Source: Phytoseiulus persimilis (lineage: Eukaryota > Arthropoda > Arachnida > Mesostigmata > Phytoseiidae). From it: DNA of 64,000 bases. The notes under the pieces were generated by a model. The model searched no databases, was not told the origin of the DNA, and saw nothing but the letters and a program-made list of their open reading frames with translations. A program made the position numbers and the translations under genes. The stretch covers positions 2,982,775-3,046,774 of the forward strand of contig CM075104.1 in NCBI GenBank assembly GCA_037576195.1, written 5' to 3'. Numbering within the stretch: position 1 is the stretch's first letter; every line of letters begins with the position of its first letter. Positions 11,101-23,681 of the stretch are shown piece after piece.

Positions 11101-13535
11101 TTAGTCCGACGCACTTCCATCCTCCTAATCAGATAACTACATGCTCGGGTCGGTATGCAGGTCGAAAGACCAAGGACGCAGCCAAGTCCCGCTCAAGGTC
11201 CCTGTCCTCCGCGTAGACCTCAATTCCGGTGCTGATCGTCGCTGATGGTTGGCCGCCTCCGAATGAATGGAAATTGCCTGATTTCCCCCGCCCGTCATGG
11301 AAGGGGATGCATGAGCCCACGTAAACGACATAACATCTCACGCACAGGCCACGTTGAGTGAAATGGTCCTCGAAGCAATCGGTGGGATTCCGTTGGCTGC
11401 CGTGCATGCGTAAACCCCCATGTCGGCTCGAGTCACCAGGCTTATGTTCAGCTGCTTATCTTCGACACTAGACACTGGAATGAAGAGAAGGATAGTTTCT
11501 CCCTTTCAGAGACGGAGAAAAAAGGAAAAGTCTCTGAGAGGACTGACCGTGTGGATTCCCGAATATTGGTTTCCCGTCGATTCTCGACCATGAAACTTTT
11601 GGGGATGGTTGGCCTGAAGACGAGCACATGAGGCTCAAGCTGACACCTTCCACAACTTCCACTGACGATGTTTGGGGGCTCAGCACGATCTGAGGGGGGA
11701 CTTGAATACATAGGTCAAGTTAGGTCGGTAGAATCCCCGAACGCGATCAGCATTGATTACTGAACGGTACTCGTGGCTCCAGGATTAATCTCCATCTCAT
11801 GAGGAGGATGTCATGAGGCCTCCTGAATTTTCACTGTGTCGCCCTGACCGAAACTGTAGTCATTACGGGAGGAGGAGAAAATCATCACTCGCGGACAATA
11901 CTCACTCAAAAGCTCCGCTGCCGATTTCAGCTCGGAGTGTTCGGGCAGCCAGGTTTGGATTCCGGGAATTCCGGCTTCGCCTCTTTCACCTTGATCTCCT
12001 TTCAGGCCTCGTTGTCCCCGCAGGCCGGGATATCCTGGCAGAAATTTCAACAGACTGAAATAACTCGATTCCGGATCCTCGCGGAAGAAGTCACGGAAAT
12101 AGGTCTCCAAGACGATCGGCGCGCGGTTCTCAGCAGATGGGAAACTCTTTTCACCTACCTGTATCGCCTTTATCTCCTTTCTCACCCGAAATGCCGTTTA
12201 TTCCTGGAGGAAAATTTTCAGAGCTCTTCAAAACTGCTTATTCGAAATGAGGGAGTTTGGAAACGCAATTAGCGAGAGCGCTTCCAAACCGCCGTCGGGC
12301 CATCCATCAACGACGAAATTTATAATGAGACACGGTTTCGTTCTCCGCCCTTTCGGGAGCAACTGTGACTCGCGGTCGGAACTTTGCCAGACAACGGTTT
12401 CGGAAAACCGACCGTGAAATTTAACTCAATTAACCATTGATGCCATCCGTTCCATGGCTTCCCGGAACTCCGTTGTCTCCTTTGTCGCCTTTGACGCCTT
12501 TCGGGCCGTCGGCGCCCTGTGCCCCGAGAATTCCATCCAAGCCCGGCTGACCTGGGCTTCCATCGATACCGTCGAGCCCAGGCTCTCCTTTGGAGCCTGA
12601 ATTTGCATCCACTATTATCAATAATTCCGTCGGGAACGCACAAACTGCGGAAAACAGGATGAAGACAGACCTTTTGATCCTGGAGGTCCGATTGGTCCCA
12701 ATTCTCCCTTCTCACCTACAAGCAGTCAGAAAGAAGGGGCTGCGAGACTCAGAAGCCATGAGCATGGAGTGATTTCTATCGTAATGATAGCCAAACACGT
12801 ACCTCGGACGTATTCTGAGCTGCAATACGTCGTGCTGTCCTTGCAGAAACGAGTCATGACATCCATCTGCAACAGTCATTCCCGGTGACGCTAGGCGTGA
12901 GATCGAGGTTCCTCCGAACAACTCGCGTTGACCAAAGTTCACAGAGAATGCTTGAGCTGACCCCCGGCCCAGCGTGGATGGGGCTAGCATTGAACCATCA
13001 TCCACTCATTTTGTACCTATTGGCAGTTCACAGTACAAGTGCGAATTCTGGGTGTGCTCTCACCGGAACCGTTGCGTAAAACTCGGGCACCGACGGTTGT
13101 CGAGCTCCGTTGACGTTGAACGACACGCCATCACTCGAGCCTCTCGACGGTGGAGGCCCTCCGGGGGGGAGCCCGGGGTCTGCTTCACTGTCTCGCTTTG
13201 CTTGACGGCGGTGAACGGTCTGTGGCTCCAACAATTCGAGAACCTGGCGAAAGATACGAAATCGACCTCTATCCTGACAGCTTTCGAATGAATGCTCTGG
13301 AGCGAGGGTCGGCGGTAGCGGCTTCCAGGAGCGCTCGTTCACGCCTCTCTCGGTTTGGATTATATCAACGACAGATATTTACCTTTCTCGCAACAGCGCT
13401 AACTTGATCATCAGAAGCGGCTCGCAGCTGACAGCGGGCATCGATTACTAGGCTGAGGTTGATCACTGAGACCACACTGAGTCCAACCAAGTACCCGATC
13501 AGAGCTCGGGGAAGTTTGGTCTGATGTGGACTCAT
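8141..13535 (-). CDS. Colmedin/gliomedin-like type II membrane protein: collagen, two Ig domains, olfactomedin
   Basis: Eighteen exons join into one frame of about 835 residues: 13535-13383, 13273-13064, 12866-12803, 12715-12671, 12596-12435, 12203-12159, 12034-11906, 11700-11548, 11459-11346, 11076-10922 (or -10913), 10697-10541, 10255-10199, 10110-9964, 9750-9503, 9237-9080, 8979-8820, 8626-8447, 8311-8141. All phases match and all joins are GT..AG. A basic N-terminus precedes one membrane helix (residues about 11-31), so the protein is type II with its domains outside the cell. A Cys-rich knot (MTRFCKDSTTYC) precedes Gly-X-Y collagen (about 143-252, in 45- and 162-bp exons). Two Ig domains follow (LMC..W..YAC; LEC..W..YLC), then a CxRCPxCxC linker and an olfactomedin domain (about 556-825: GKPVMYLEND, ADETGLWIIYSS, MCGVMYAVNS). 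A dibasic site after residue 78 (RRQAKR) could allow shedding. Vertebrate gliomedin and invertebrate colmedins act at neural or neuromuscular surfaces; the same role here is inferred. The end of exon 10 is ambiguous by 9 bp. Confidence 0.92.
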
Positions 13536-14395
13536 TTCATCGAGTATTCTCGGCGCACGCCTCGGACGAATCTAGTTCCTATCTCGGGAACATGCCGTAC
13601 GATTCACGAAACATCCCGAGAAAAGTTCACATATTATACGATACGCCGCACCGAGTATCACGTAGAGCGAGCTCGTGGCTGTCAAGAAGCCGCCGAGCGC
13701 GATCAGACTATTTGACTCGCTCGGATGAGATCTGATGGCTCTGTTTAATAAGTCTCGTCCGGAATCGGCTTCGCCAGAAGCGTTGGTGCTGTTGCGCGTT
13801 CCCAGACCTAGAGCTTCTTCTGCGCCGTCTGACAACCAGTCTGAGATGCGGAGAGCCGGTCGGTCTCTCTTCCCTCAGCTGTGTCCTTTCGCATTCGCTC
13901 TGATTCGGCCCGGCTAGTTGAGCCGAGTTTCTTCATTCAAACAAGAAGAGGCAGTTAAACTCGTTCAGACTCACGTCTGGTCGAACAATTAATTTTACTT
14001 TCCTTCCACTTTCCGCGGCGGCAGTCGCGAGGTTTCCATCCGAATCGAGATATAGGACCACGAGGCAGTCGACGATGTTGTTCGGATTCGTGGCTTGATT
14101 TCAGGTCTCGCGTTGTGTGGTGAAACCGAGTGACTCGGCTCACGGAGGGCATCGCACACTGGCGAGAAAGACCACCCGACAGACCTGGTGTATAGCAAAT
14201 ATGGCGTTGCAGCACCCGAGTTTTGACGAATCGCTATTTTTAGCGGCTGTTGACGTCTCGCTCTCATGGACCTGGTCCAAAAGACGGAGCTGAGGACTTG
14301 ATGAAGAACATGCGAGCGATGCGAACTGTCAACCATGATATTCAGAGTTTCGAAGTCTGGCGATGGGTTCAAGGAATCCAGGGCGATGGATCAGA

Positions 14396-14455
14396 CGTGG
14401 AGCCCGGGGCGGGAGTAGCAGGGGGCGGGGCGCGGAACGGGGGCGGGAGGGAGGC
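14396..14455. promoter_or_regulatory. G-rich / GC-box cluster upstream of the colmedin-like gene
   Basis: Several GGGGCGG/GGGCGGG words lie within 60 bp (for example GGGGGCGGGGCGCGG), about 0.9 kb upstream of the colmedin-like start codon at 13535. Sp1-type GC boxes or a G-quadruplex are possible. No TATA box or initiator was identified, so promoter function is inference from position and composition only. Confidence 0.3.
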
Positions 14456-16400
14456 AAATAAACACTGCCAGAAATCACAATGTTCTTAGTTCCCGCTGAA
14501 ACACCATTCAACGGGATCCACAGGGCCAAACTAGAGGATTGGTCGAGTTCCTGTCAGGATCTGATACCGTCCTTTGCTTTGTCTCAATCAATCGTCGTCG
14601 GATGGCTTAGCTTCGGGGACTGCGAAAACAGTACTTCGGAAGCGATCCCCCGCTGGAGCTTGGTGCCCGTTCGGGGGTGATTGCGGATGCGTACAGCCCG
14701 AGCCCAGCGGCTGAGCTCCACACCACAACATGGGCTATATACCACCACTCGAACGAATCGTGGCCTTGACTCGAGAACGCGACCGACGCGACGTCTTACC
14801 GGGAAGCCCCATTCGGCTGGAACCGGGCGCCCCATCTGAACTGGAGACATCGCGGAGACACGAGGGACATCGTTCATGGGAATCGTCACCAGAGCCATCC
14901 GCAAGGGGGGAATCTCCCAGAATGATTCGAGAAGTTCTTGACTGCGACGAAACTTTCAAGGGGGAAGAAGGTTTCCAGGTCGCGATAGTTTTGAGCAAAC
15001 TTTGTTCCACTCATTGAAGTCAGCGGTGAGGAAGAAGAGTCGAGGGGGACTCCATTAGCGTGATGGAGGAGAGGGCTAATCGAGTTCATTTTGTCTCACG
15101 CGAGCGACTCCGTTAAGCGGAAATCAATTCTTCAGCGGCTATCACGCCTCGAGATAACGACGGACCTACATAGAACTCTTCAAAAGTGCCGCTGTGATTG
15201 CGTGGTCCGACACGCATACGAGGACAAGCACTTCAGAAAGCTGCGCGGAGGAAATCCAGCAACATCGGGCTCTTAACTTTTCAACAGCTGATCTTGTGAA
15301 GTTGCCCTGTCGGCTTAGGCGTTGACATGCGTCAGCTGCTGTCTGGAGGCCGAACCCGCGGCCCCGTTGCTCTGAGTCCACTTGTTTTCCCGGACAACTC
15401 CCCCGCAACCGGACCTCGGGGGCATCGGTGACGTGGGACAGATCTTTGCCACCAACGTACATCCAGAGAATCTACGACATGGCGGTCCACACAGTTCTCG
15501 GAATGCTTAGCCTCTCCGAGCTTGACTCAATCAACCTAATTCATTAACGGAGTCCGCAATCCCGATTCGGCCGAGTCCGTGACATCCGATCGCTGGACGT
15601 GTACTCAACCCAATCCATTCCGTTTGACGTGCTTGTGAGACGCCGGCGTCTTAGGCCGAGATTAGCGTTCAACCCACGCGGAAAACTGCTGCCCCAACTG
15701 TCGCCCAGCAGTTCTCGGCGGCTGAATCTCGCTCAGCGACTCGTGGGCTATTAGTCGCGAGCACCTTGGCGCCTGCAGAATCTCACGCCAAAAAGCGTTG
15801 ATTGAGACCCGCAATCGACCGCTCCTCACCAGCCCTCCCGGGGATACGTTTCGCCGCTCCGCTCTCATGCTCGGGAATCGGTTCCTATGCTGCGCGCCAA
15901 AACGGAGACCTCACCGGGTGTATCAAAATTGAATCATGATCCAAACTGCGAAGGGAGAGCCACCAGGAGGAAACCGTTTCGAGCGTCCGAGCGATAGAGG
16001 AGCTCCGCGAAATGCAGGGAAAAAAATCGAATCGCATAGAAGACCGGGGGTGGCTGACCCGAAACGGCGGACGCTTCGCCAGACGACTCGAAATAAAGTG
16101 AAGAAATATTCCACTGCGGCTCAACCACAACCGCACCGTCCGAGGGACGTCGCGCCGTTTCTAGTCCGGCCCATTCCTGTCAGGGCAGGCGTTACGGGCC
16201 CGCGACAGGGTATGCGTTGGATGGGACAGAGAGGCCGATTTAGCCCGGCTCTAGAGAGCTGGACCCCTCTGTTTTCGGCTGAACCTCTCAGCCAGCCCTC
16301 AGGAGTGTCCCGGATTCACCTTTCGGTATTGCTTCAGTAACACTCCCTATCGCCTCGCAAATCCCATTGCGGGCGGTGGGCTTGGGTCTTAAGATGGTTC
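14456..16400. other. No supported gene
   Basis: Overlapping frames occur on both strands (for example 15936-16340 plus), but none shows domains, a signal peptide or clear splice sites that join to a neighbour. Interval 13536-14395, just upstream of the colmedin-like gene, is equally without recognisable exons and probably holds its 5' flank. Confidence 0.5.
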
Positions 16401-16419
16401 AGGTTTAATTCTGATATAA

Positions 16420-16545
16420 ATTAAATCCTCTTTTTACCACATAAGAAATTTGTTGTCCCGGCCGGGGATCGAACCCGCGATTGCTAGCTTAGCGTGGCAC
16501 CCAAGGCGCCTGTTTTCCAACAAGAGCACCATGAGAACTCCGAGC
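16420..16545 (-). repeat. tRNA-derived SINE-like sequence
   Basis: Read on the minus strand, GGGTTCGATCCCC (complement of about 16464-16476) is a near-perfect RNA polymerase III B box sitting in a CGGG/CCCG T-arm. An A-box-like TGGTGCTCTTGTTGG lies about 50 bp upstream. The A-T-rich tail that follows (16400-16445 region) suits a SINE. The cloverleaf is not good enough to call a functional tRNA, so a tRNA-derived SINE or tRNA relic is more likely. Confidence 0.5.
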
Positions 16546-16549
16546 TTCC

Positions 16550-18435
16550 CGAGGCTGCCTTGTCGGAGGCGACGAAAATGAAGGTTGAGCATGGAGACAA
16601 TCGAAAACGGTCACCCGCGGTGTTTGCCCTGCCCTCCGAGGGAGAATCTTGAAAGCACCTCCACCCTGAGCTCTCAAGTAAGCGAAGTCAGTCAGATTAA
16701 AGTGAAACGTATGTCACTCGGCTCATAGAGACTTGCAGAGATTCGCTGAGCAAAAAATAGAACCCCCCCCCGGAGCGCCTGAGGAAAAACTCCAGAAGGG
16801 ATGGGATTGTCTTGAGAAACGCACAAGGCGGGAGTCCCCGGACGCGAGATAAAGAACTCATTTTCCATTTTTTAATCCTTGAATGGGACTCCTCAACTAA
16901 AAAACACGCAAGAGTAAGCAGGCAGTGACCGCAAACTGGATAAAATGAAGGCATAGAGTTCGGGTACGAGTGCTCCGGGCTCTAACACTCGGAGACAAAT
17001 GAATGGGAGCCTGAATTTGCTGCGATGGAGTCTCAACGTTGAGAGGGTTCCAACGAAAGGGTGTACAAGAAGACAACGAGGGAAAAATAATGAAGGAGAA
17101 TTGGAAGAAGGATCTTGGCCTTACTAGTCCGTGCAGGGAGGAATGACCACAACGGGGCTGTTCTTCCGGCGACATACTCGAACAGTAATGTTGGCTTTCC
17201 GCGTGGATCCGCCTCTCCACACGGCGCGATCTCACGAACGTCGCCGTCCGTTCCCGATACGGCCTGCGCGGCCCGAGATACCTAATATCGAGTTATTGAC
17301 GGAGCCCGGTTGGGGCAGCAACTTGACCTTTCTCTGAGCTCAGGGAGAATTCCACGGTGCTTAACTGACACGACGCTGGCTCTGAACCTTCCTCGGATGT
17401 GACGTGGGTCCATTACGTACGCGTTTCGGTGACCACGAGTCAGCTCGGTAAAGCTAGACCAGACAGCTTTCCGGACGACCAGTCAGAGGTTCTTCACTAC
17501 GAACGAGCCCCACCTCGTACGTTACGCCCTCCGAAGTTGACTGCAGGCTCCAGCGGTTCCCGATAGCTGTCACGTTCGCGGATTACCTGAATGTGGCAGC
17601 TAGTTCGCAACGAAGCCGTTAGTTCGCAGTTCAGAAGGTCTGTTTGCCGCTCGCACGGTCGCAAAGCCTCTCATTCGCGAGACACCGTCTCGGCAGGTTG
17701 GGCTCCCTCCCGATTCGGTTTCTCCTCTCCACCCGATCGAGCCGGTGTCCGCCTTCACATCCGAGGAATCAGCTGTATCGCGACTTCGAGAGTCACTCCT
17801 TCAGGCGGCCCACAGTTCACGCACACTGAGTGCACGAAAACTCGCAGCTCAATTCAGCAAGAAAGGAGTGTAGATCTTCAATATAAGGCTTGTCGGACCT
17901 GCGATCAGTTTTAGCGAAAACTCCACGACCAAGGAAAGATCTGACCGTTATTATTCCTGAGTTTTCATCATTCGCTCGCTGGGCGACTCGACAGAAACAC
18001 CTTAGGCATGGAAAGGAAGGCTGCGGATCCTGCATGCCGAAATTGGGTCGAGCTTTGAATCAAACAAATCGAAAGTGGGGGCACAAGCGGGATAACGGAC
18101 CTCCTCGACGCGAGACCGAATCGGGACGGCCGCGGTTGAGCATTGTCCGGGAAGCTCGGGAACAGCGGGATTGGGAGATACGCACCAGAATTCCAAGTTG
18201 ACCACGCGGTGGCGAATACTATCCATCTCGATGTCAGTTATAGACGTAAATCTTTCCGAGCGGAGGTCAACAGGGTCAAAGCGGATGTGAGGAAGTGGAC
18301 CGCTGGAGGTGTCTACGCGCCGCAGTGCCGGCAAAAGCCGACCTCATGACAGGCCCATGACAAGATGAACACCCGCTTTGGGGAAAAGGAGAGGCAGAGT
18401 CGCGAAGGCTTTGCGTTCTCAGTTTGAATTCGCGG
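16550..18435. other. No supported gene
   Basis: Short frames on both strands have no recognisable family features. N-terminal exons of the ionotropic receptor that begins near 18.9 kb could lie here, but I could not identify a signal peptide exon with confidence. Confidence 0.45.
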
Positions 18436-18444
18436 AGAAAAGCA

Positions 18445-18530
18445 AACCCGGCTGGAATATTCTGGGGATGAGCCTCGAACGCCGACCCTCTAACCCCATG
18501 GAACCACGTCGACCTCGCTCATCGATATAT
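18445..18530 (-). repeat. Possible tRNA-derived SINE fragment
   Basis: On the minus strand GGCGTTCGAGGCTCATCCCC (complement of about 18464-18483) matches a pol III B box/T-arm. GTGGTTCCATGGGGTTAGAG upstream resembles a degraded A box and D-arm. This pattern is common in arthropod tRNA-derived SINEs. Only one copy is seen here, so the call is tentative. Confidence 0.35.
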
Positions 18531-18893
18531 TGACGCTCATTCTAGCTCAATCTGCACCTGATTACAGCCATCAGCTACTGATCTGACTGTTCCTGCTCTC
18601 CTTGAGAAGAGCGACAACAGGGGATTCGTGGCATCGTTCTCACTCCGCAAAGCGGCGAAGGATGCGAAATGAGAGAGCTGTTTTCGCGGTGACCTACAGA
18701 TGAATGTAAATTTTCCCCATCATTATCGAGCTGCTCGCTTTCACTTACGTCAAGCAACAGTGTCTGATTTATCTTTTCATTAAGCTCTGCATCATCATCG
18801 AAACTTCATGCAAATATGTCATATCTCGCCATGATAGATAGCTCCAGGGGGACTTTTTATTGCGGGCTTCCTCGTCTCATATGACGGTGAGTT

Positions 18894-20992
18894 CCCCGGA
18901 GAATCCTTCGAATTCGAGACCGACTTCGTAGAGATCCGACACCGCTCCTCACAAGAGCTGAACATCAGCATCATGAAACGTTGGAGTGGACGAAACCTCC
19001 GATTCGTGGTTCTTCAAGTGAGTGCGAAAGAATTCGAACAGCGAATCGTCGCTGAAAACTTGAGGCTGGAGAAGTAGAGGCCGCTACAAGGGAACAATTC
19101 CAGTTCGCGCCTTTCAACATTCTTTTCACGGACCCCAGAACAGGGCAGCTGCGAGTACATGGACTTGTTGGTTCGCTGATGGGCAACGTGACAGCTGCCA
19201 TGAATATGACGTGAGTTGGTGCTCCGAATCAGCTATATCCAGAGCTCGACTGGCTCCAGCGGTACTATGATTTGGACGGCGAGGTTCTTTGAATGATTCT
19301 AGCGAGCTCCTCACGTTGCAGCTACACAGTGAGAGGACCAACAGATGGACAGTACGGAATGGTGATCGAAAAAACGAAAGAAATTATCGGTATGCCCAGA
19401 ACTGTCCTTGACGGAGACGGAGACATAACAGGACCCTTTCCGGTGCACCCGGTCTATTCCGAGAAACTCCATGAGATGGCTCGTGTGCACGACACGTACT
19501 CCACGTTCTCGATTGTGACAGGGATGAAGCATCAATACATCAACACTCCTGGCTCGCTGACTGATGCGTTCGACTCGCTGGTTCGATCATAATAATTCGT
19601 CCATTTACGGAAAATACGCAGATCCAATCCAAGGGGGCCTCTCAAGATGCTGTGCCTTCGAAATATCGGGGTATTCCACTGATTTCCAGACCTGGCTCTT
19701 ACTCCTGGGATCATTCGCGTTATTGCTGGGCGTCTTTGTGAGCTACAACTGGTTGGTGAATCGACCGAGGTCGATGACCCTCGCTGATACGGTCTTCAAG
19801 TGGCTTTTCGCCATGTTTGCGGCTCTTCTCCAAGAAGGTGGATATCAATTTATTGCGAATCGAGTTAGCTATTCCCCCCCAACGTCAAATCAGATAGAGC
19901 ACTGGAAACGTATTCACCAATACAGCGACGTCAGAGAAACCATCAACGCTCTGGTTCGAACGGTGCTTCCAAGGTCTGTGGCTCATGATGTGCACGTTAC
20001 TGAGCTATACGTTCCTGGGATCCATGAAAGCGAACCTCATCGTTCTGACGCCGACACTGAGGATCGATGATTTGCATGATGTCGTAGAGCATCCCGAGCT
20101 TACGCTCTTCTACGGAGCGAAGACGCCAGGCGAAAACATTCTAAGCGTAAGCTTTCCAATCGCTTCTGCTTTCACCGGCAGCCGTACCGATACACACGCT
20201 TGAACCCCGCCCTTCGGATCTTCTTCCGCTAACGACTCGGAACAGAGGAAGGGCACTTCAGCCATCTTCAAGACACTCGCAGATGAAATTTCACGAACTG
20301 TTCACAGGAAACGAGAGGGGAGGTCGGAAATCGACTGAGAGACCATCTTCGATCCAATTCCGAGGGGATCACGCCTTTCCAGAACCTGCATACCGATCAC
20401 GTCCGCGATGCTCTTGGGGAAAGACGAGGAGCTGTTATGATGGAAGAAAAATTCATGAGAGTGGGGATCTCCAAATGGTGCGTCAACAGCCCCTACTCAT
20501 TCTACATAGCGAAGCATCCAATCACATCCATCAATATATGCTCCTTCACATCGAGGAAGTTACCTCTAGAGCTTCGACAGGAAATGGATATGAAGTGAGT
20601 GAGAACAGATGGCTATCAATCGTACCAGGAGCTCCTTTCGTCCAGATGTTTTCAAAATGGGCTCCCAATCGACTTCGGGTTTGCTTCAAGCGAATGAAGA
20701 TCATCTTCTGGGGTTCGATCTAATCTTCGATGAATTTTCCCGCAGGATCATGTGGCTACAGGCCTTCGCAGTTCCGTTCATGCGAGAAAAGGAACTCCTG
20801 CAGGGACATCTTGGATGCTTGGCTGGCAGAGATAAGAAAACGTCGGAAGCCATGAGATCTATCCAGTTGCGAGACTTCGACGAGATCAATGCATCCTTGC
20901 TTGTGGGTCTCGCGTCTAGTATCTTCTTGTTCGCCGTCGAAAAGATCATGTTCCGAGCTTCAAAATCATCTAACAGAGAATCATCAGCATGA
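18894..20992 (+). CDS. Divergent ionotropic receptor (iGluR-like ligand-gated channel)
   Basis: Exons, with consistent phases: up to 19017, 19104-19210, 19322-19580, 19690-19837, 19974-20146, 20246-20299 (weak donor), 20383-20594, and about 20617-20992. The start is not resolved; the first coding exon may extend upstream of 18894. Ligand-binding lobe S1 is seen as GRNLRFVVLQ, FAPFNILF and GQYGMVIEKTKEIIGM. The next parts are membrane helix M1 (TWLLLLGSFALLLGVFV), a pore loop (WLFAMFAALLQEG) and M3 (LWLMMCTLLSYTFLGSMKAN, like the SYTANL motif of iGluRs). Lobe S2 (GAVMMEEKFM, SPYSFYIAKHP) and M4 (LLVGLASSIFLFAVEKIMF) follow. The S1 Arg that binds the glutamate carboxylate is absent at its usual place (ITGPFPVHPVYSEK), as in divergent IRs with non-glutamate ligands. 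No amino-terminal domain is seen, also like IRs. A role in chemosensation or another sensory channel function is inferred. Confidence 0.82.
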
Positions 20993-21054
20993 TTGGATAG
21001 GGATTCTCCCATCTGGGAAACGGAGCTCAAGGCGACACACCAGCTCCCGCCTCG

Positions 21055-21060
21055 AATAAA
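21055..21060 (+). terminator. Polyadenylation signal AATAAA for the ionotropic receptor
   Basis: AATAAA lies 63 bp after the receptor stop codon (20990-20992). A second AATAAA is about 50 bp further on. It is a plausible 3' end signal. Confidence 0.5.
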
Positions 21061-23520
21061 ACTATGTGCTGAGGAGAAATTGGGAGATTCGCAGATACAG
21101 CCTTAATAAAACTACATTCGACTGCAGACGAGGAGTATGCCGGAATCGGGAGCCCAATGCTCGTGTTTTCTGGTTCCCCGTTATTCCTGAGTGGGAGCAG
21201 AACAATTAGGTTTCGCGGCAAATACCTCAAGATAGATTGAAAATGTGCAACCCATCTTTTGAGTGTAATTTTCACATGGTGTTCGACAGAGGGGCTGTCA
21301 CTCCTAGGACTTCTGATTCATCCAGGCCCCAAGACTGTCTTGGATGAGAAACGTCTTCGAGCGGGTCTCCTGGACGTCTCAGACCAGTGCAAAATTCAAG
21401 CATCAGACCCTGAAGTGGTGTTGATGCCAAAGGCCGAGAGAGAGCAAACTCGTGGAGGATGAGCCCCGCCACTAGATTTTATTTCGGTTGGCAGTAGTGC
21501 AAAGCGCTACCGTGACGGAGGTTAATGAAAACGCCGTGTCGCGCTTGCCTTGGCCTACTTGTCTCCTGTAGGCGATCTCTCCGATATCCTCCGATTTTGC
21601 CCCGTGCCCAGGAGGGGGGGGGGCAAGGGCGCCATGGTCCCCTAAAAACTCTTCGATAATATTGGGAAGGGTGGATCAAATACCGCTTCGATGGACGAAA
21701 TTGTTCCGCAAATATTCTGTTTCATCAGGAAAATCTTCGCAGGTTTGGAAACCACGTTAATTGCGTCCTGAAAAACTCGGGACGATGATGATCATCACCA
21801 TCGTCATCACATCCTTGGCCCTCCCCAGAAAAAAAAACCGGGTACGCCTCTGCCACATTTACCCCTGTTCAGCTCCATCTATCGTATTTGGAGGTGTTTT
21901 CTCGCGAGAGAGTTCACTCAGAGATGGCATGGGTTTGGGGAAGAGCCATCCCAACTAATTGGCATTTCAGACCTGTTTGAGCTCTTCACTGCAAGGAGTT
22001 TTGGAACAGTGTATGCGGCCGTGAGATGAGCGAGAGACTCTCGGAACGACAAGAACAAACGGGGCGGAGAAACGAGGGTTGAGGAGGAGCTCGAATGAAG
22101 ACCGCAAAAGAGCGGATGGCTTTCCTCCGAAGAGAACCCTAATTCCTGGAAGAGAAATGCGAGGAAACCAGGTGAGTGAGCTTAACTGAGCCGCGGCGCA
22201 GGTACATGGTTGAGCAAAGGAGGCACTAAGAGCTCGACTCGGAAACTGTGGCGTCCCGCTCGCAGACGCTTTCTCTGGTTCCTGGATCCATTTGGAAAGT
22301 TGGGATGCGTTCGGAGTCCAGTGAGGACATCGAGAATCGCAGGAAATTGTCATCTGACTTTACTCACATTCACGTGGAGCTGAGACTTAGAGCAGAAAGA
22401 AACATACCCAAGCAGTTGAGATTCCCTGCGCAAGACTATAATTCTTTGCTGACAACTACGACCACAATTTTACAAACCTTAGGAAGTGCTGAGCACAAAT
22501 CACAACTGCGGAATTTCCCATGTTGACTGATTGACTGGTACATCAACCGTTTTTTTATCTATATACTTCAAACATATGCCTGAAGACCCTTCCACAGAGA
22601 CGAGTTCTCTCCGCTGGTTATGCACACCATTGGTCGATCCTGCAAGCGCGGAGGTGTATTCTTCCGTTTCTCTCCCCATCTTTCCCAACAGACTCCGTTC
22701 TGTTAGCTGTACAACCTTTCTTGTGTCGTCATTTGGACCTAGTCTTTTATGGATCTCCGGATCGCTTACCTGTTCTTCCCTGCATGCTACCATTACATTC
22801 CCTTGGGTTTTTGTGTGGTTGAGATTCAGGGTTCGTCTCAGAGTTTCAGAAGCATTTGCAGCGGGCTATCCAAATCATGATCAATCGTGCCCCTATATTC
22901 TTTAGGCTGCCTGTGTCCTTTAGGACTTGACTCGCATCACATCTTTCCCTCCATTGTCCATAGGTGATTATTATGATTTCGTCTATTCGCATGATCAACC
23001 AAGGGTCACACGGAAGTCCATCTCTTCCGGGCCTCGCTTGATCGAAATACCAAAATATTGGCAGACAGTCCACACTCCGTCGATAGCGAGGTTCGGATGA
23101 TTTCCGTACCAGCGTGCCGCTAATGCCGCGGATAGCTCCGAGATAATCGCCCGCCATTATCGGTTTGATCGAGTGATCATGTATTGTGGTTGTAGAGTAG
23201 GCTTGCCAGTCATTCGACTGACTAGTTATGGGACACCTCGCAGTTTTGCGCCCTCTCAGGAATGAGAGAGCGATCGCCCAGGTTTTTATCTTCTTTGACG
23301 GAGGATCCACACCATGGGGTATAATCACTCCGAGCGAGAGCCCCCCTCTTCACGCGTCGATAACTAGAGAGCCCAGTCTCCACCAACTGGTACGCCCAGC
23401 CTATTCATGATATTCCCAGGGAATTCAGGCTTCTCAAAAGAATCGAGTCACTGCGCATGAGACTCCATTCTCGAACTTCAGTATTGAGAAGTACCAACTT
23501 GATACCCTCTTGGAACATTG
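21061..23520. other. No supported gene
   Basis: The plus frame 22531-22905 and minus frames 22846-23328 and 22500-22793 are open but overlap one another and show no family features. The minus-strand pair could be decayed transposon coding sequence, which I could not confirm. A G10 run occurs near 21614-21623. Confidence 0.45.
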
Positions 23521-23681
23521 TTATTTATATCAGAATTATCTCGCGATTCTCCAAGTCTGGGAGCCAATGAAGGCGCAGCGATTAGGATGACGTAGCGAGT
23601 TGCGTAGGTCTCGTAGCTCCTACTAATCCGAGAACTAGCGTACTTAAAGAACTCGTCGCGCAGTGAGTCACTCATTCGACC

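Noticed and set aside
11811..12185. Separate 124-codon collagen-like protein
   Set aside because: It is an exon of the larger colmedin-like gene read through its introns; the true exon is 11906-12034.
16455..16545. Functional tRNA gene on the minus strand
   Set aside because: The B box is good, but the acceptor and D stems do not pair convincingly; a SINE is more likely.
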